The notes below the pieces were generated by a model that searched no databases, was not told where the DNA came from, and worked only from the letters and a program-made list of their open reading frames with translations. A program made the translations under genes and the position numbers. DNA of 19,923 nucleotides from Betaproteobacteria bacterium (GTDB lineage Bacteria; Pseudomonadota; Gammaproteobacteria; Burkholderiales; Burkholderiaceae_C), in contig VBCQ01000359.1 in the NCBI GenBank assembly GCA_005882155.1, forward strand, positions 1 through 19,923, given 5' to 3'. Shown piece after piece: positions 1 to 6,475 of this stretch; positions within the stretch are counted from its first letter, which is position 1; the number at the start of each line of letters is the position of its first letter.

Positions 1-600
1 GCACTGCGACTCGGGCGAATCCTCGCCGAGCTCGCGCCGCAAGAGCCCGAGGTGCATGGACTCGTCGCGCTGATGGAGATCCAAGCGTCGCGCGCGCACT
101 CGCGGGTTGGCGCAGCGGGCGAGCCGGTGCTGCTGCTCGAGCAGAACCGCGCGAAGTGGGACCAACTGCTGATTCGCCGCGGCCTCGCTGCACTCGCGCG
201 CGCCGAAGCCCTGGGTGGCGCACTCGGGCCGTATGCATTGCAGGCCGCGATCGCCGCCTGCCATGCTCGGGCGCGCAGCGCCGACGAGACCGATTGGCGG
301 CGCATCGCAGCGCTCTACGACGCGCTCGCGCAGCTCACGCCGTCACCGGTCGTCGAACTGAATCGTGCCGTTGCGGTGGCGATGGCGTTCGGCCCCGACG
401 CCGGATTGGAGATCGTCGATGCGCTGGTCAGCGAAGCGTCGTTGAAGAGCTATCACCTGTTGCCGAGCGTGCGCGGCGATTTGCTGTCGAAGCTCGGTCG
501 CACCGATGAAGCGCGTGCCGAGTTCGAGCGCGCCGCGTCGCTGACGCGCAATGCGCGCGAGCGCGAGTTGTTGTTGGAGCGGGCGCGACGCTTGCCGTGA
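1..600 (+). CDS. ECF42-type RNA polymerase sigma factor, C-terminal part (5' truncated by window edge)
   Basis: The reading frame is open from base 1, so the gene starts upstream; about 199 residues are visible. They match the long C-terminal extension (DUF6596 followed by TPR-like helices) of ECF42-type extracytoplasmic-function sigma factors. Recognisable stretches are ALRLGRILAEL, EVHGLVALMEIQASR, LLEQNRAKWDQLLI, GPYALQAAIAACHA, SPVVELNRAVAVAM and a TPR-like end, LPSVRGDLLSKLGRTDEARAEFERA. The DNA-binding sigma-2 and sigma-4 regions lie outside the window. In this family the extension is thought to control sigma activity in place of a classical anti-sigma factor. ECF42 genes usually neighbour small DGPF/YCII or PhnB-like proteins, and a PhnB-like gene lies 1.4 kb downstream here. 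Family call is from recognition of the extension only. Confidence 0.85.
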   Translation, partial: ALRLGRILAELAPQEPEVHGLVALMEIQASRAHSRVGAAGEPVLLLEQNRAKWDQLLIRRGLAALARAEALGGALGPYALQAAIAACHARARSADETDWRRIAALYDALAQLTPSPVVELNRAVAVAMAFGPDAGLEIVDALVSEASLKSYHLLPSVRGDLLSKLGRTDEARAEFERAASLTRNARERELLLERARRLP

Positions 601-602
601 AC

Positions 603-652
603 GGCCGGCCGGCTGGCCGGCTTGAGAAGCCGACCTACGGTCGACTTCTCAA
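603..652. terminator. Hairpins between convergent genes, probable bidirectional terminator
   Basis: A GC-only hairpin (GCCGGC 604-609 and 616-621) is followed by a long hairpin with 14-nt arms at 622-635 and 639-652 and a 3-nt loop. On the plus strand the long stem has one C-A mismatch; on the minus strand the same position is a G-U pair, so the stem is complete for the leftward transcript. No strong U-run follows. The right arm includes the stop codon of the serine hydrolase gene (649-651). Confidence 0.55.
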
Positions 653-1860
653 TCGTCTATCGCTTGGTACGCCGACGTCCAGAAATCCAGGCACACCTTC
701 GGCGGGGTCGGCGAGGTCCACGCCGCTTGCGTCATCAGGATCGTGATCATCTCTTCGCGCGGATCGGTGCGCCACGCCGTACCCAATCCGCCGTCCCAGC
801 CATAGGTGCCGATCGACCCTGCGACGTCGTCGCGTCGCGTGATCATCGACACGCCGAAGCCCCAGCCATGGTTGTCGAAGAAGCCGGGCGCGAAGACCGA
901 CGCCGCTTTCTGCTGCGCGGTCAAGTGGTCGCTCGTCATCAGCTCGACCGATGGCCGCGACAAGATGCGCTCGCGTCCGACCTGACCTTTGCTGAGCAGC
1001 ATGCGGGCGAATGCAAAGTAGTCGTCGATCGTCGAGACGAGGCCTGCGCCGCCCGACGGAAATGCCGGCGGGCGGCTCCACTGCCCGCCGTCGGGCGCGT
1101 CGTAGCGCTCGAGAGCGCCGCTTGTCGCGTCGGTGGTGTAGCTCGTGGCGAGCCGGTCGAGCTTGGCCGCAGGCACGCTGAACCCGGTGTCCTTCATGCC
1201 GAGCGGCCCGAACAGGCGCTCGCGCAGGAACAGCTCGAATGGCTGACCGCAGGCGCGTGCGATCAGCACGCCCAACACGTCGGAGCCGGTGCCGTAGCTC
1301 CACTGCTCGCCCGGCTGGTGCATCAGCGGCAGCGTGCCGAGGCGGCGAATCCATTCGTCGGGCGCCGGCGGCGTGGCCGGGCTCGGCATGCCCTGGCCGA
1401 GCCGAAGCTCGTCCATCGTGTGCTGGATCGGATAGGTGTCGGGCGGCGCCATCACGACACCGATGCCCATGCGGAACGTCAGCAGATCGCGCAGGGTGAT
1501 CGGCCGCGTTGCACTCACCGTATCAGCGAGCGGCGCATCGAGGCGCCTCAGCACCTTGCGGTTGGCGAGCTCGGGCAACAACGCATCCACCGGCTCGTCG
1601 AGGCGCAGCCGGCATTCCTCGACCAGGATCATCGCCGCCGCGGCCGTCACCGGCTTGGTCAGCGAGCTGATGCGCATGATCGTGTCACGCCGCATCGGGT
1701 CATGGCGGCCCTGCGCCTTCATGCCGATCGCGTCGACATGCACATCGGCGCGCCGGCTCACCAGCATCACCAGCCCCGGCATGCCGCCGCGTTCGACGTG
1801 GCCGGCCATCACATCGTGCATGTGGGCCAACCGCAGTTTGGACAATGCACCGTGTCGCAT
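649..1860 (-). CDS. Serine hydrolase, class C beta-lactamase / family VIII esterase fold
   Basis: A 403-residue protein of the beta-lactamase-related (PF00144) family. The catalytic SxxK motif is S66-L-T-K69 in RISSLTKP. The second motif is Y189 in QWSYGTGSDVLG, where the usual YSN/YAN has a Thr at the Asn position. The third motif is GWDGGLGTAW at about 354-363, resembling the W-x-G box of family VIII esterases rather than KTG. LFGPLGMKDTGF (217-227) is a family signature. No signal peptide is visible, so a cytoplasmic esterase or amidase-like hydrolase is more likely than a periplasmic beta-lactamase; the substrate is unknown. I chose the ATG at 1860 because AAAGGA lies 6 nt upstream; an in-frame ATG at 1878 has no such site. 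The gene is convergent with the sigma factor and divergent from the VOC gene. Confidence 0.9.
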   Translation of the reverse strand: MRHGALSKLRLAHMHDVMAGHVERGGMPGLVMLVSRRADVHVDAIGMKAQGRHDPMRRDTIMRISSLTKPVTAAAAMILVEECRLRLDEPVDALLPELANRKVLRRLDAPLADTVSATRPITLRDLLTFRMGIGVVMAPPDTYPIQHTMDELRLGQGMPSPATPPAPDEWIRRLGTLPLMHQPGEQWSYGTGSDVLGVLIARACGQPFELFLRERLFGPLGMKDTGFSVPAAKLDRLATSYTTDATSGALERYDAPDGGQWSRPPAFPSGGAGLVSTIDDYFAFARMLLSKGQVGRERILSRPSVELMTSDHLTAQQKAASVFAPGFFDNHGWGFGVSMITRRDDVAGSIGTYGWDGGLGTAWRTDPREEMITILMTQAAWTSPTPPKVCLDFWTSAYQAIDD

Positions 1861-1866
1861 CGCTTG

Positions 1867-1872
1867 TCCTTT
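1867..1872 (-). promoter_or_regulatory. Ribosome binding site of the serine hydrolase gene
   Basis: AAAGGA on the minus strand, 6 nt before the ATG at 1860. It decides that start over the ATG 18 nt further upstream, inside whose reading it would otherwise lie. Confidence 0.6.
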
Positions 1873-1981
1873 CAGCATCGAGTGAGAGTGAAAGGTAGCG
1901 CCGGGTCGACATCCGTTTCGCAGAAGGGATTTTGCGCATCGCGCGAGGAACCATCAGCCCCGCTGGCGAGGCAGGCTTGCT

Positions 1982-2011
1982 TCGACAAACGGCGTTGTGC
2001 GCGCGTAGAGT
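1982..2011 (+). promoter_or_regulatory. Candidate sigma-70 promoter for the VOC gene
   Basis: TCGACA (1982-1987, 5/6 to TTGACA) and TAGAGT (2006-2011, 4/6 to TATAAT) are 18 nt apart. A start near 2018 would leave a short leader that still contains GGAGGT (2026-2031). It lies in the 174-nt divergent gap between the serine hydrolase and VOC genes. Weak matches to consensus, so low confidence. Confidence 0.3.
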
Positions 2012-2034
2012 GAGCCCTTCGTTCGGAGGTCACC

Positions 2035-2436
2035 ATGAAAGTCACACCGTATCTGTTTCTGGGCGGCCGGTGCCAGGCGGCCCTGTCGTTTTATCAAGCC
2101 GCCGTCGGCGCCGAAGTCCTCTTTCTTCAGCGCTTCAAGGACGCGCCGCAGCACGGCAGCGAGCCGATGGGCCCACCCGATGGCGTGATGCACGCAACGA
2201 TCAAGATCGGCGACAGCACGCTGCATGTGTCCGACGGCGACGGGAAGCCCCAAAGCGCAAGCGGCTTCTCGCTGTCACTCTCGGCGAAGGACACCGCCGA
2301 AGGTCAACGCCTGTTCCGCGCCCTCGCCGAAGACGGCAAGATCACGGCGCCGTTCGAGAAGCAGTTCTGGAGCGAAGGCTTCGGCATGCTCACCGACCGC
2401 TTCGGCGTGCCGTGGATGGTGAATGTGGAGCATTGA
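2035..2436 (+). CDS. VOC family protein, PhnB/YjdN-like
   Basis: A 133-residue protein of the vicinal oxygen chelate fold, PhnB-like subfamily (3-demethylubiquinone methyltransferase-like glyoxalase group). It has the usual two beta-alpha-beta-beta-beta halves: VTPYLFLGGRCQAALSFYQ with GAEVLFLQRF, then MHATIKIGDSTLHVSD, then FSLSLSAKD, and a C-terminal block SEGFGMLTDRFGVPWMVNVE, which is the family's typical ending. Full family length. The start is fixed by GGAGGT 3-8 nt before the ATG. Enzyme activity cannot be assigned; many members are dimeric with no known substrate. Such proteins are frequent neighbours of ECF42 sigma factors, and one lies at the left edge. Convergent with the NTF2-like gene, with a gap of only 12 nt and no hairpin. 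Confidence 0.9.
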   Translation: MKVTPYLFLGGRCQAALSFYQAAVGAEVLFLQRFKDAPQHGSEPMGPPDGVMHATIKIGDSTLHVSDGDGKPQSASGFSLSLSAKDTAEGQRLFRALAEDGKITAPFEKQFWSEGFGMLTDRFGVPWMVNVEH

Positions 2437-2448
2437 CGCCGACGCGAG

Positions 2449-2838
2449 CTACCGATTCGCCTGCAGCATCGCCGCCATCTTCTGGTGGATCAGGTTGACG
2501 GCCTTCAGCGGCCGCAGCATGACCTTGAACTCGACAATCTGCCCGGCGTCGTTCCACTTGATCATGTCGACGCCATTGACGCTGATGCCGTCGATCTCGA
2601 CCTGGAACTCCAGCACGGCATCGTGAGGGCCGCAGAGCTCGCGAACGTAGCGAAACGATGGGTTGAAGAACACGCGAAACGCCGCGGCGAGATATTGCGT
2701 TGTCACGGCCTTGCCGACTTGCGGCGTGTGAACGACCGGAGAGTGGAAGACCACCTCGTCGGCAAGCAATGAATCAAGGCCTTTCGCATCGCGGTTTTCC
2801 ACGAGCTGATGCCAGCGGGCGAGTGTGGCTATCGTCAT
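2449..2838 (-). CDS. NTF2-like / SnoaL-like domain protein
   Basis: With the ATG at 2838 the product is 129 residues beginning MTIATLARWHQLVENRDAKG. This is the typical helix opening of the nuclear transport factor 2-like cone fold; LDSLLADEVVFHSPVV, the GKAVTTQYLAAAF helix, and VEIDGISVNGVDMIKWNDAGQIVEFKVMLRPL follow in the expected order, and the end (HQKMAAML) is common in this subfamily. The fold forms a pocket used by isomerases, cyclases and binding proteins; no substrate can be inferred. I chose the start from AGGAA 6 nt upstream; an in-frame ATG at 2874, 3 nt after the Band 7 stop codon, has only a weak site. It is the last of four minus-strand genes, 39 nt after the Band 7 gene. Confidence 0.85.
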   Translation of the reverse strand: MTIATLARWHQLVENRDAKGLDSLLADEVVFHSPVVHTPQVGKAVTTQYLAAAFRVFFNPSFRYVRELCGPHDAVLEFQVEIDGISVNGVDMIKWNDAGQIVEFKVMLRPLKAVNLIHQKMAAMLQANR

Positions 2839-2844
2839 GAGAGC

Positions 2845-2849
2845 TTCCT
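2845..2849 (-). promoter_or_regulatory. Ribosome binding site of the NTF2-like gene
   Basis: AGGAA on the minus strand, 6 nt before the ATG at 2838. It favours this start over the ATG at 2874 directly after the Band 7 stop codon. Confidence 0.5.
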
Positions 2850-2877
2850 GGGTTGCATTCGTCAGCAGACGCAATAT

Positions 2878-3786
2878 TCACTTACCGACATTCAGAAACG
2901 GAATTGGAGCGCCAGCGTAGATGGAGGTGGGCAGTGCTCCATTCCATCTCTCCGCCTTTGTCTTCTCGACCTCGATGCGCCGAAGCTCCAGAACGTCTTT
3001 GTTCTGAGCCAGAGCGGCGTTCTGGACACGAAGCGCCTCCGCTTGAGCTTTGGCGATCGTGAGGTTGGCATAGGCCTCGCCATCGGCTTGCGCCTTTCGA
3101 GCACTGGCTTCGGCTTCAGCGATCGCGACCTTCTGCTTCTGCTCCGCCTCGACGGTTTTCAGCTTGTTCTCCGCGGCGAGTCGGAGTTGCTCCTGCGTCA
3201 CCTTGTCGTTGATGGCGTGCATGTACGAATCCGAGAATGCGAAGTTCCGCATGTCGATGTTGATCACCTGGGCACCGTAGAGCGACAGCTTCTCGCGCAG
3301 CGCAGCGTTGATGTCGGAAGACACCTTGGCGCGTTGCGCGATCAGGTCAGGAGCGCTGTACTTTGCCGTGACCGCCTTGAATATCTCCTGCGTCGCCGTC
3401 TGAACGTACGAAGACAGGTTTCCATCGTGCGAGTATTTCTCGAACACTTCCGATACTCGATCGGTGGCGATGCTGTATCGCACCGTCATGCTCACCTTCA
3501 CGGGCTGCGTGTCGCTGGTGCTCCCTTCCGCATTTTCGATATCGGCCTTTTCGGCGCGAATGCTGAAGTTGGATAGCTTCTGCCAAGGCGGCAAGACCGC
3601 AAGCCCTTCTCCTTCGATGCCGACAATCTTGCCGAACTGCGTCACGACGCCACGGCTTCCTGTGGGAACCGGATAGAACGGCCAGAGGACCACGAGCAAC
3701 AGCGCGGCGCCGATGACGACGGCAATGCGAATCAGGACCTTGGACGGCGTCGCCGCTTGCGGAAATTGCATGCTCAGTTCTCTCAT
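2878..3786 (-). CDS. Band 7 / SPFH domain protein, prohibitin family
   Basis: A 302-residue membrane protein from the chosen start. After a short N-terminus there is one transmembrane helix (VLIRIAVVIGAALLLVVLW, about residues 17-35), then an SPFH domain: VPTGSRGVVTQFGKIVG, VKVSMTVRYSIATDRVSEVF, a segment SSYVQTATQEIFKAVTAKY, and SLYGAQVINIDMRNFAFSD. An Ala/Glu/Lys/Gln-rich coiled coil (about 195-275) follows, ending in PTSIYAGAPIPFLNVGK, typical of prohibitin-like proteins. Members form ring- or cage-shaped oligomers at the membrane and often modulate proteases or membrane organisation; no HflK, NfeD or protease gene is adjacent. Three ATGs (3816, 3786, 3771) are possible. None has a strong Shine-Dalgarno; a purine-rich AGAGA precedes 3771. 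The start is therefore uncertain by up to 15 residues. Confidence 0.88.
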   Translation of the reverse strand: MRELSMQFPQAATPSKVLIRIAVVIGAALLLVVLWPFYPVPTGSRGVVTQFGKIVGIEGEGLAVLPPWQKLSNFSIRAEKADIENAEGSTSDTQPVKVSMTVRYSIATDRVSEVFEKYSHDGNLSSYVQTATQEIFKAVTAKYSAPDLIAQRAKVSSDINAALREKLSLYGAQVINIDMRNFAFSDSYMHAINDKVTQEQLRLAAENKLKTVEAEQKQKVAIAEAEASARKAQADGEAYANLTIAKAQAEALRVQNAALAQNKDVLELRRIEVEKTKAERWNGALPTSIYAGAPIPFLNVGK

Positions 3787-3880
3787 GGTTCTGCGTCGGC
3801 CGGTTGGATGCTGCATCGATCAGCGCAGCGAATGTACCTGACGCCGCGCGGTGGCAGCATCACGTTGTCGATGCCAGAAC

Positions 3881-4099
3881 TCAGAAAAAAAGCTGTCGCG
3901 ACATCCAGGTCTTGCATTGGACCCACTGCTCGCCTTGTCGTTGAAACACCTTCAGGTAAATGTCCCGGTCGGTGCGCTGCTCGATCGGCACATTGAAACT
4001 GCGCAGCTCCTCGGCTGACAGCGGGACACAAACCGGGCGAAGACTCCACGCCAGTACGCAGACGACCAGAACGACGCCGGCGATCAGCAAGCTGCGCAT
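3881..4099 (-). CDS. Small hypothetical protein with N-terminal hydrophobic segment
   Basis: A 72-residue product I do not recognise. Residues 4-19 (LLIAGVVLVVCVLAWS) form a membrane anchor or uncleaved signal. The rest is a short soluble tail (SAEELRSFNVPIEQRTDRDI and YLKVFQRQGEQWVQCKTWMSRQ), probably periplasmic. Three Cys residues are present (14, 24 and 62). It is real rather than chance: GAGGG lies 7 nt before the ATG, and it fits between two same-strand genes, 27 nt after the NIPSNAP-like gene and roughly 90 nt before the Band 7 gene. The position suggests a small partner of the SPFH membrane protein, but that is inference only. Confidence 0.65.
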   Translation of the reverse strand: MRSLLIAGVVLVVCVLAWSLRPVCVPLSAEELRSFNVPIEQRTDRDIYLKVFQRQGEQWVQCKTWMSRQLFF

Positions 4100-4126
4100 T
4101 CGGTATCCCTCGTGCGGCAGCAGCAG

Positions 4127-4477
4127 TCAATCTTCGACCGATGCATTCGAGCGTCGAAGGTCGTCGATGGATTCAGGTGACAGCCACACGACCGTGCTCA
4201 GATGGCTTTCGATGCGAGACACGATGGACTCGCGTGGACCTTCGCGCCATGCCGGCGAACCGTAGAACGCGTCCTGCTGGGAACGCAAATCCGCGAGATC
4301 GTTGTAAGCGCGGATCAGGAAGTAGGTATCAGGCTCATGCGCGGACGGGCCGAACGCGACGACATCCATGCCCCAGGTGCGAAGCATCGGCACCGTGGTC
4401 GAGGCAACAGCGTTGTGAAACTCATGCGCAGTGCCGGGCTTGAGCTTGTAGGAACGGATCTCGATGAGGCGATTCAT
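4127..4477 (-). CDS. NIPSNAP family protein
   Basis: A 116-residue product from the chosen ATG, beginning MNRLIEIRSYKLKPGTAHEF, which is the standard opening of NIPSNAP-domain (ferredoxin-like, dimeric alpha-beta barrel) proteins. It continues with VPMLRTWGMDVVAFGPS, DTYFLIRAYNDLADLRSQQ, DAFYGSPAWREGPRESIVSR and ESHLSTVVWL, covering the full domain. In-frame ATGs at 4513 and 4531 would add up to 18 residues with no family likeness, so I preferred 4477, although no strong Shine-Dalgarno precedes it. The function of bacterial members is unknown. It is first of four minus-strand genes and divergent from the diguanylate cyclase gene. Confidence 0.85.
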   Translation of the reverse strand: MNRLIEIRSYKLKPGTAHEFHNAVASTTVPMLRTWGMDVVAFGPSAHEPDTYFLIRAYNDLADLRSQQDAFYGSPAWREGPRESIVSRIESHLSTVVWLSPESIDDLRRSNASVED

Positions 4478-4556
4478 GACTGACGGGATGAACTGTTGAT
4501 CTCGCGCAACCATTCTGCTTCGCAGCTGCATCCAACTTCTTCTCGAATCTCCCTAC

Positions 4557-4583
4557 TTGATCTGACGACAGCGTTTCTACAAT
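4557..4583 (+). promoter_or_regulatory. Candidate promoter for the PAS-GAF-GGDEF gene
   Basis: TTGATC (4557-4562) and TACAAT (4578-4583) are 15 nt apart, which is short of the usual 17. TACAAT is a good -10. It lies in the divergent gap between the NIPSNAP-like gene and the cyclase gene and supports placing the cyclase start downstream, at 4625, rather than at the in-frame ATG at 4496. Confidence 0.4.
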
Positions 4584-4624
4584 CGGCGCGTGCCGCTGCC
4601 CTGGCGAAGAGAAGTACACACAGC

Positions 4625-6418
4625 ATGCTCGAACAATTGCAGAGTCTGCAAACCGCGCTGGCCGAATCGGAGGCGCGGCTGTCGCGGCTGACGCAGTTGT
4701 CGGCGCACTCGTTCTGGGAGCTCGACGACCAATTTCGCTTCCGCTATTTTTTGGGCGCCTTTCTCGGGCGCGAGAGCGACGACCATCCCGATCTCGGTCG
4801 CCATTTGTGGGACTCGCCGACGCCGAATCTCAGCGAGCGCGACTGGGCTGCGCACCGCGCGCTGCTGACGCGACACGAAGCATTTCGCGATTTCGAAGTC
4901 TGCCGCAGCGACGACAGCGGCAAGCCGCGATGGTTCTCGCTCAGCGGCGACCCCATCGTCGACGCGCTAGGCGTGTTCGCCGGATACCGCGGCGTCAGCC
5001 GCGACGTGACGCTGCGTCGCGAGCGCGACGAGACCTTGCAGCGGTTCCGCGCGGCGATCGACGCGACGGCCGACGGCATCCATGTTGTCGATTGCCAGAC
5101 GATGCGCTTCATCGATGTCAACGAGACGGGTTGCCGGGTGCTCGGCTACAGCCGCGACGAATTCCTCGCGCTGCAGATTCCCGACATCTCGCCGAACGCC
5201 GACATGGCGGCGCTGACGCTGCAGTATCAGAACCTGAGCCCCGAGCCGAACACCGAGCAGTGCGCCGAGATCTGGCTGAAGCATCGCGACGGGCGGCGAA
5301 TTCCGATCGAAATCCGCCGCCGCGGGACGCTCATTGCGGGGCGGCGAATCGCCGTCAACGTGGTGCGCGACATCACGCGCAACAAGCAGACCGAGCACCT
5401 GATCCGTCAGCACGCGCTGCAGCAAAGCCTGATCGCGCGCTTCGGCCAATCGGCGCTCGCCAATATCGGCTTGCCGGCGCTGATGGAGCGTGCCGCATCG
5501 GCCGTCAGCGAAGGCCTGGAAGTCGAGTTCTGCAAGCTGCTGCAGCTCGACGAAAACAGCCCGCAGCTCATGCTGACCGCGGGCACCGGATGGGCCCCGA
5601 AGTGGATGGGATCGATCGACAGCGACGTCGGCCCCGATTCGCAGAACCGCTACGTGATCGGCGCGGGAAAGCCGATCGTCGTCGAGAACTACGGTGCCGA
5701 GCCGCGCTTCGTGCCGTCGGCGCTGATACGCGAGCACGCGATACGCAGCGGCGTCGACGTGCCGATCGTCGGCATCGGCGGCACTTACGGCGTGCTCGGC
5801 GCCTACACGAAAAGCGAACGCAGCTTCAGCGCCGACAACCTGAGCTTCCTGCAAAGCCTCGCGAACACGCTGGCGACCGCGATGGACCGCAAGCGGGCCG
5901 AGGATCACCTGACGCACCTTGCGCAATTCGATGCGCTGACCGGGCTGCCCAACCGCACGCTGTTTCTCGACCGCTTCGAGCAGACGCTGAAGGTCGGGCA
6001 GCGCAACCAATGGCGCATCGGCGTGCTGTTCGTCGACCTCGATCGCTTCAAGGTCGTCAACGACACGCTCGGCCATGCGGCAGGCGATCGCTTGCTGGTG
6101 CAGGTCGCGCATCGGCTGAAGGAATGCGTTCGCGCCGGCGACACGGTCGGCCGATTGAGCGGCGACGAGTTCGCCGTCGTGCTTGCCAACCTGTCGCGCA
6201 CCGAAGACGCCGACATCGTCGCGCAGAAGATCGTCTCGGCCTTGTCGACGGCGTTCTCGCTCGAAGGCGAGCAGGTCACGGTCTCAGCCAGCATCGGCAT
6301 TTCGATCTCGCCGCGCGACGGCGTGGAGGCTGAAGGCTTGTTGAAGAAGGCCGACGCGGCGATGTACCTGGCGAAGCAGTCGGGGCGCAACGCGTTTCGC
6401 TCTTGCATCGACCGCTGA
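4625..6418 (+). CDS. Diguanylate cyclase, PAS-PAS-GAF-GGDEF
   Basis: A 597-residue cytoplasmic protein predicted to make cyclic di-GMP from two GTP. Domain order: short coiled start (MLEQLQSLQTALAESEARL); PAS about 12-129, ending GYRGVSRDVTLRRERDE; PAS about 142-254, with DGIHVVDCQTMRFIDVNETG and a PAC end VVRDITRNKQTE; GAF about 267-422, with PIVVENYG and VPIVGIGGTYGVLGAYT; GGDEF about 427-594. The domain opens FDALTGLPNRTLFLDRF, has FVDLDRFKVVNDTLGH, and carries SGDEF at 512-516. Ser in the first position is a known variant compatible with activity. The inhibitory RxxD site (RAGD, 503-506) is at the usual 5-residue spacing. No membrane segment. The start at 4625 follows the candidate promoter; an ATG at 4496 would add 43 unlike-coding residues. 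DAHP synthase follows 57 nt later. Confidence 0.93.
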   Translation: MLEQLQSLQTALAESEARLSRLTQLSAHSFWELDDQFRFRYFLGAFLGRESDDHPDLGRHLWDSPTPNLSERDWAAHRALLTRHEAFRDFEVCRSDDSGKPRWFSLSGDPIVDALGVFAGYRGVSRDVTLRRERDETLQRFRAAIDATADGIHVVDCQTMRFIDVNETGCRVLGYSRDEFLALQIPDISPNADMAALTLQYQNLSPEPNTEQCAEIWLKHRDGRRIPIEIRRRGTLIAGRRIAVNVVRDITRNKQTEHLIRQHALQQSLIARFGQSALANIGLPALMERAASAVSEGLEVEFCKLLQLDENSPQLMLTAGTGWAPKWMGSIDSDVGPDSQNRYVIGAGKPIVVENYGAEPRFVPSALIREHAIRSGVDVPIVGIGGTYGVLGAYTKSERSFSADNLSFLQSLANTLATAMDRKRAEDHLTHLAQFDALTGLPNRTLFLDRFEQTLKVGQRNQWRIGVLFVDLDRFKVVNDTLGHAAGDRLLVQVAHRLKECVRAGDTVGRLSGDEFAVVLANLSRTEDADIVAQKIVSALSTAFSLEGEQVTVSASIGISISPRDGVEAEGLLKKADAAMYLAKQSGRNAFRSCIDR

Positions 6419-6439
6419 GCCGATCGAGCTGCTCAGGGG

Positions 6440-6448
6440 TGGGAAAAT
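6440..6448 (+). promoter_or_regulatory. Possible extended -10 for the DAHP synthase gene
   Basis: TGGGAAAAT in the 57-nt gap after the cyclase gene reads as TGn plus GAAAAT (4/6 to TATAAT). A start near 6455 would give a leader of about 20 nt. No convincing -35 is visible. The gene might otherwise be read through from the cyclase promoter. Confidence 0.25.
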
Positions 6449-6475
6449 GCCCGCACCTTCACGATCACGAGCGCG

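Noticed and set aside
622..2013. A 463-codon open frame on the plus strand opposite the serine hydrolase
   Set aside because: Antisense to a gene with SxxK and other family motifs and its own ribosome binding site; the composition is not protein-like.
4496..4624. A 43-residue N-terminal extension of the PAS-PAS-GAF-GGDEF cyclase
   Set aside because: It would run through the candidate TTGATC/TACAAT promoter and shows no conserved character.
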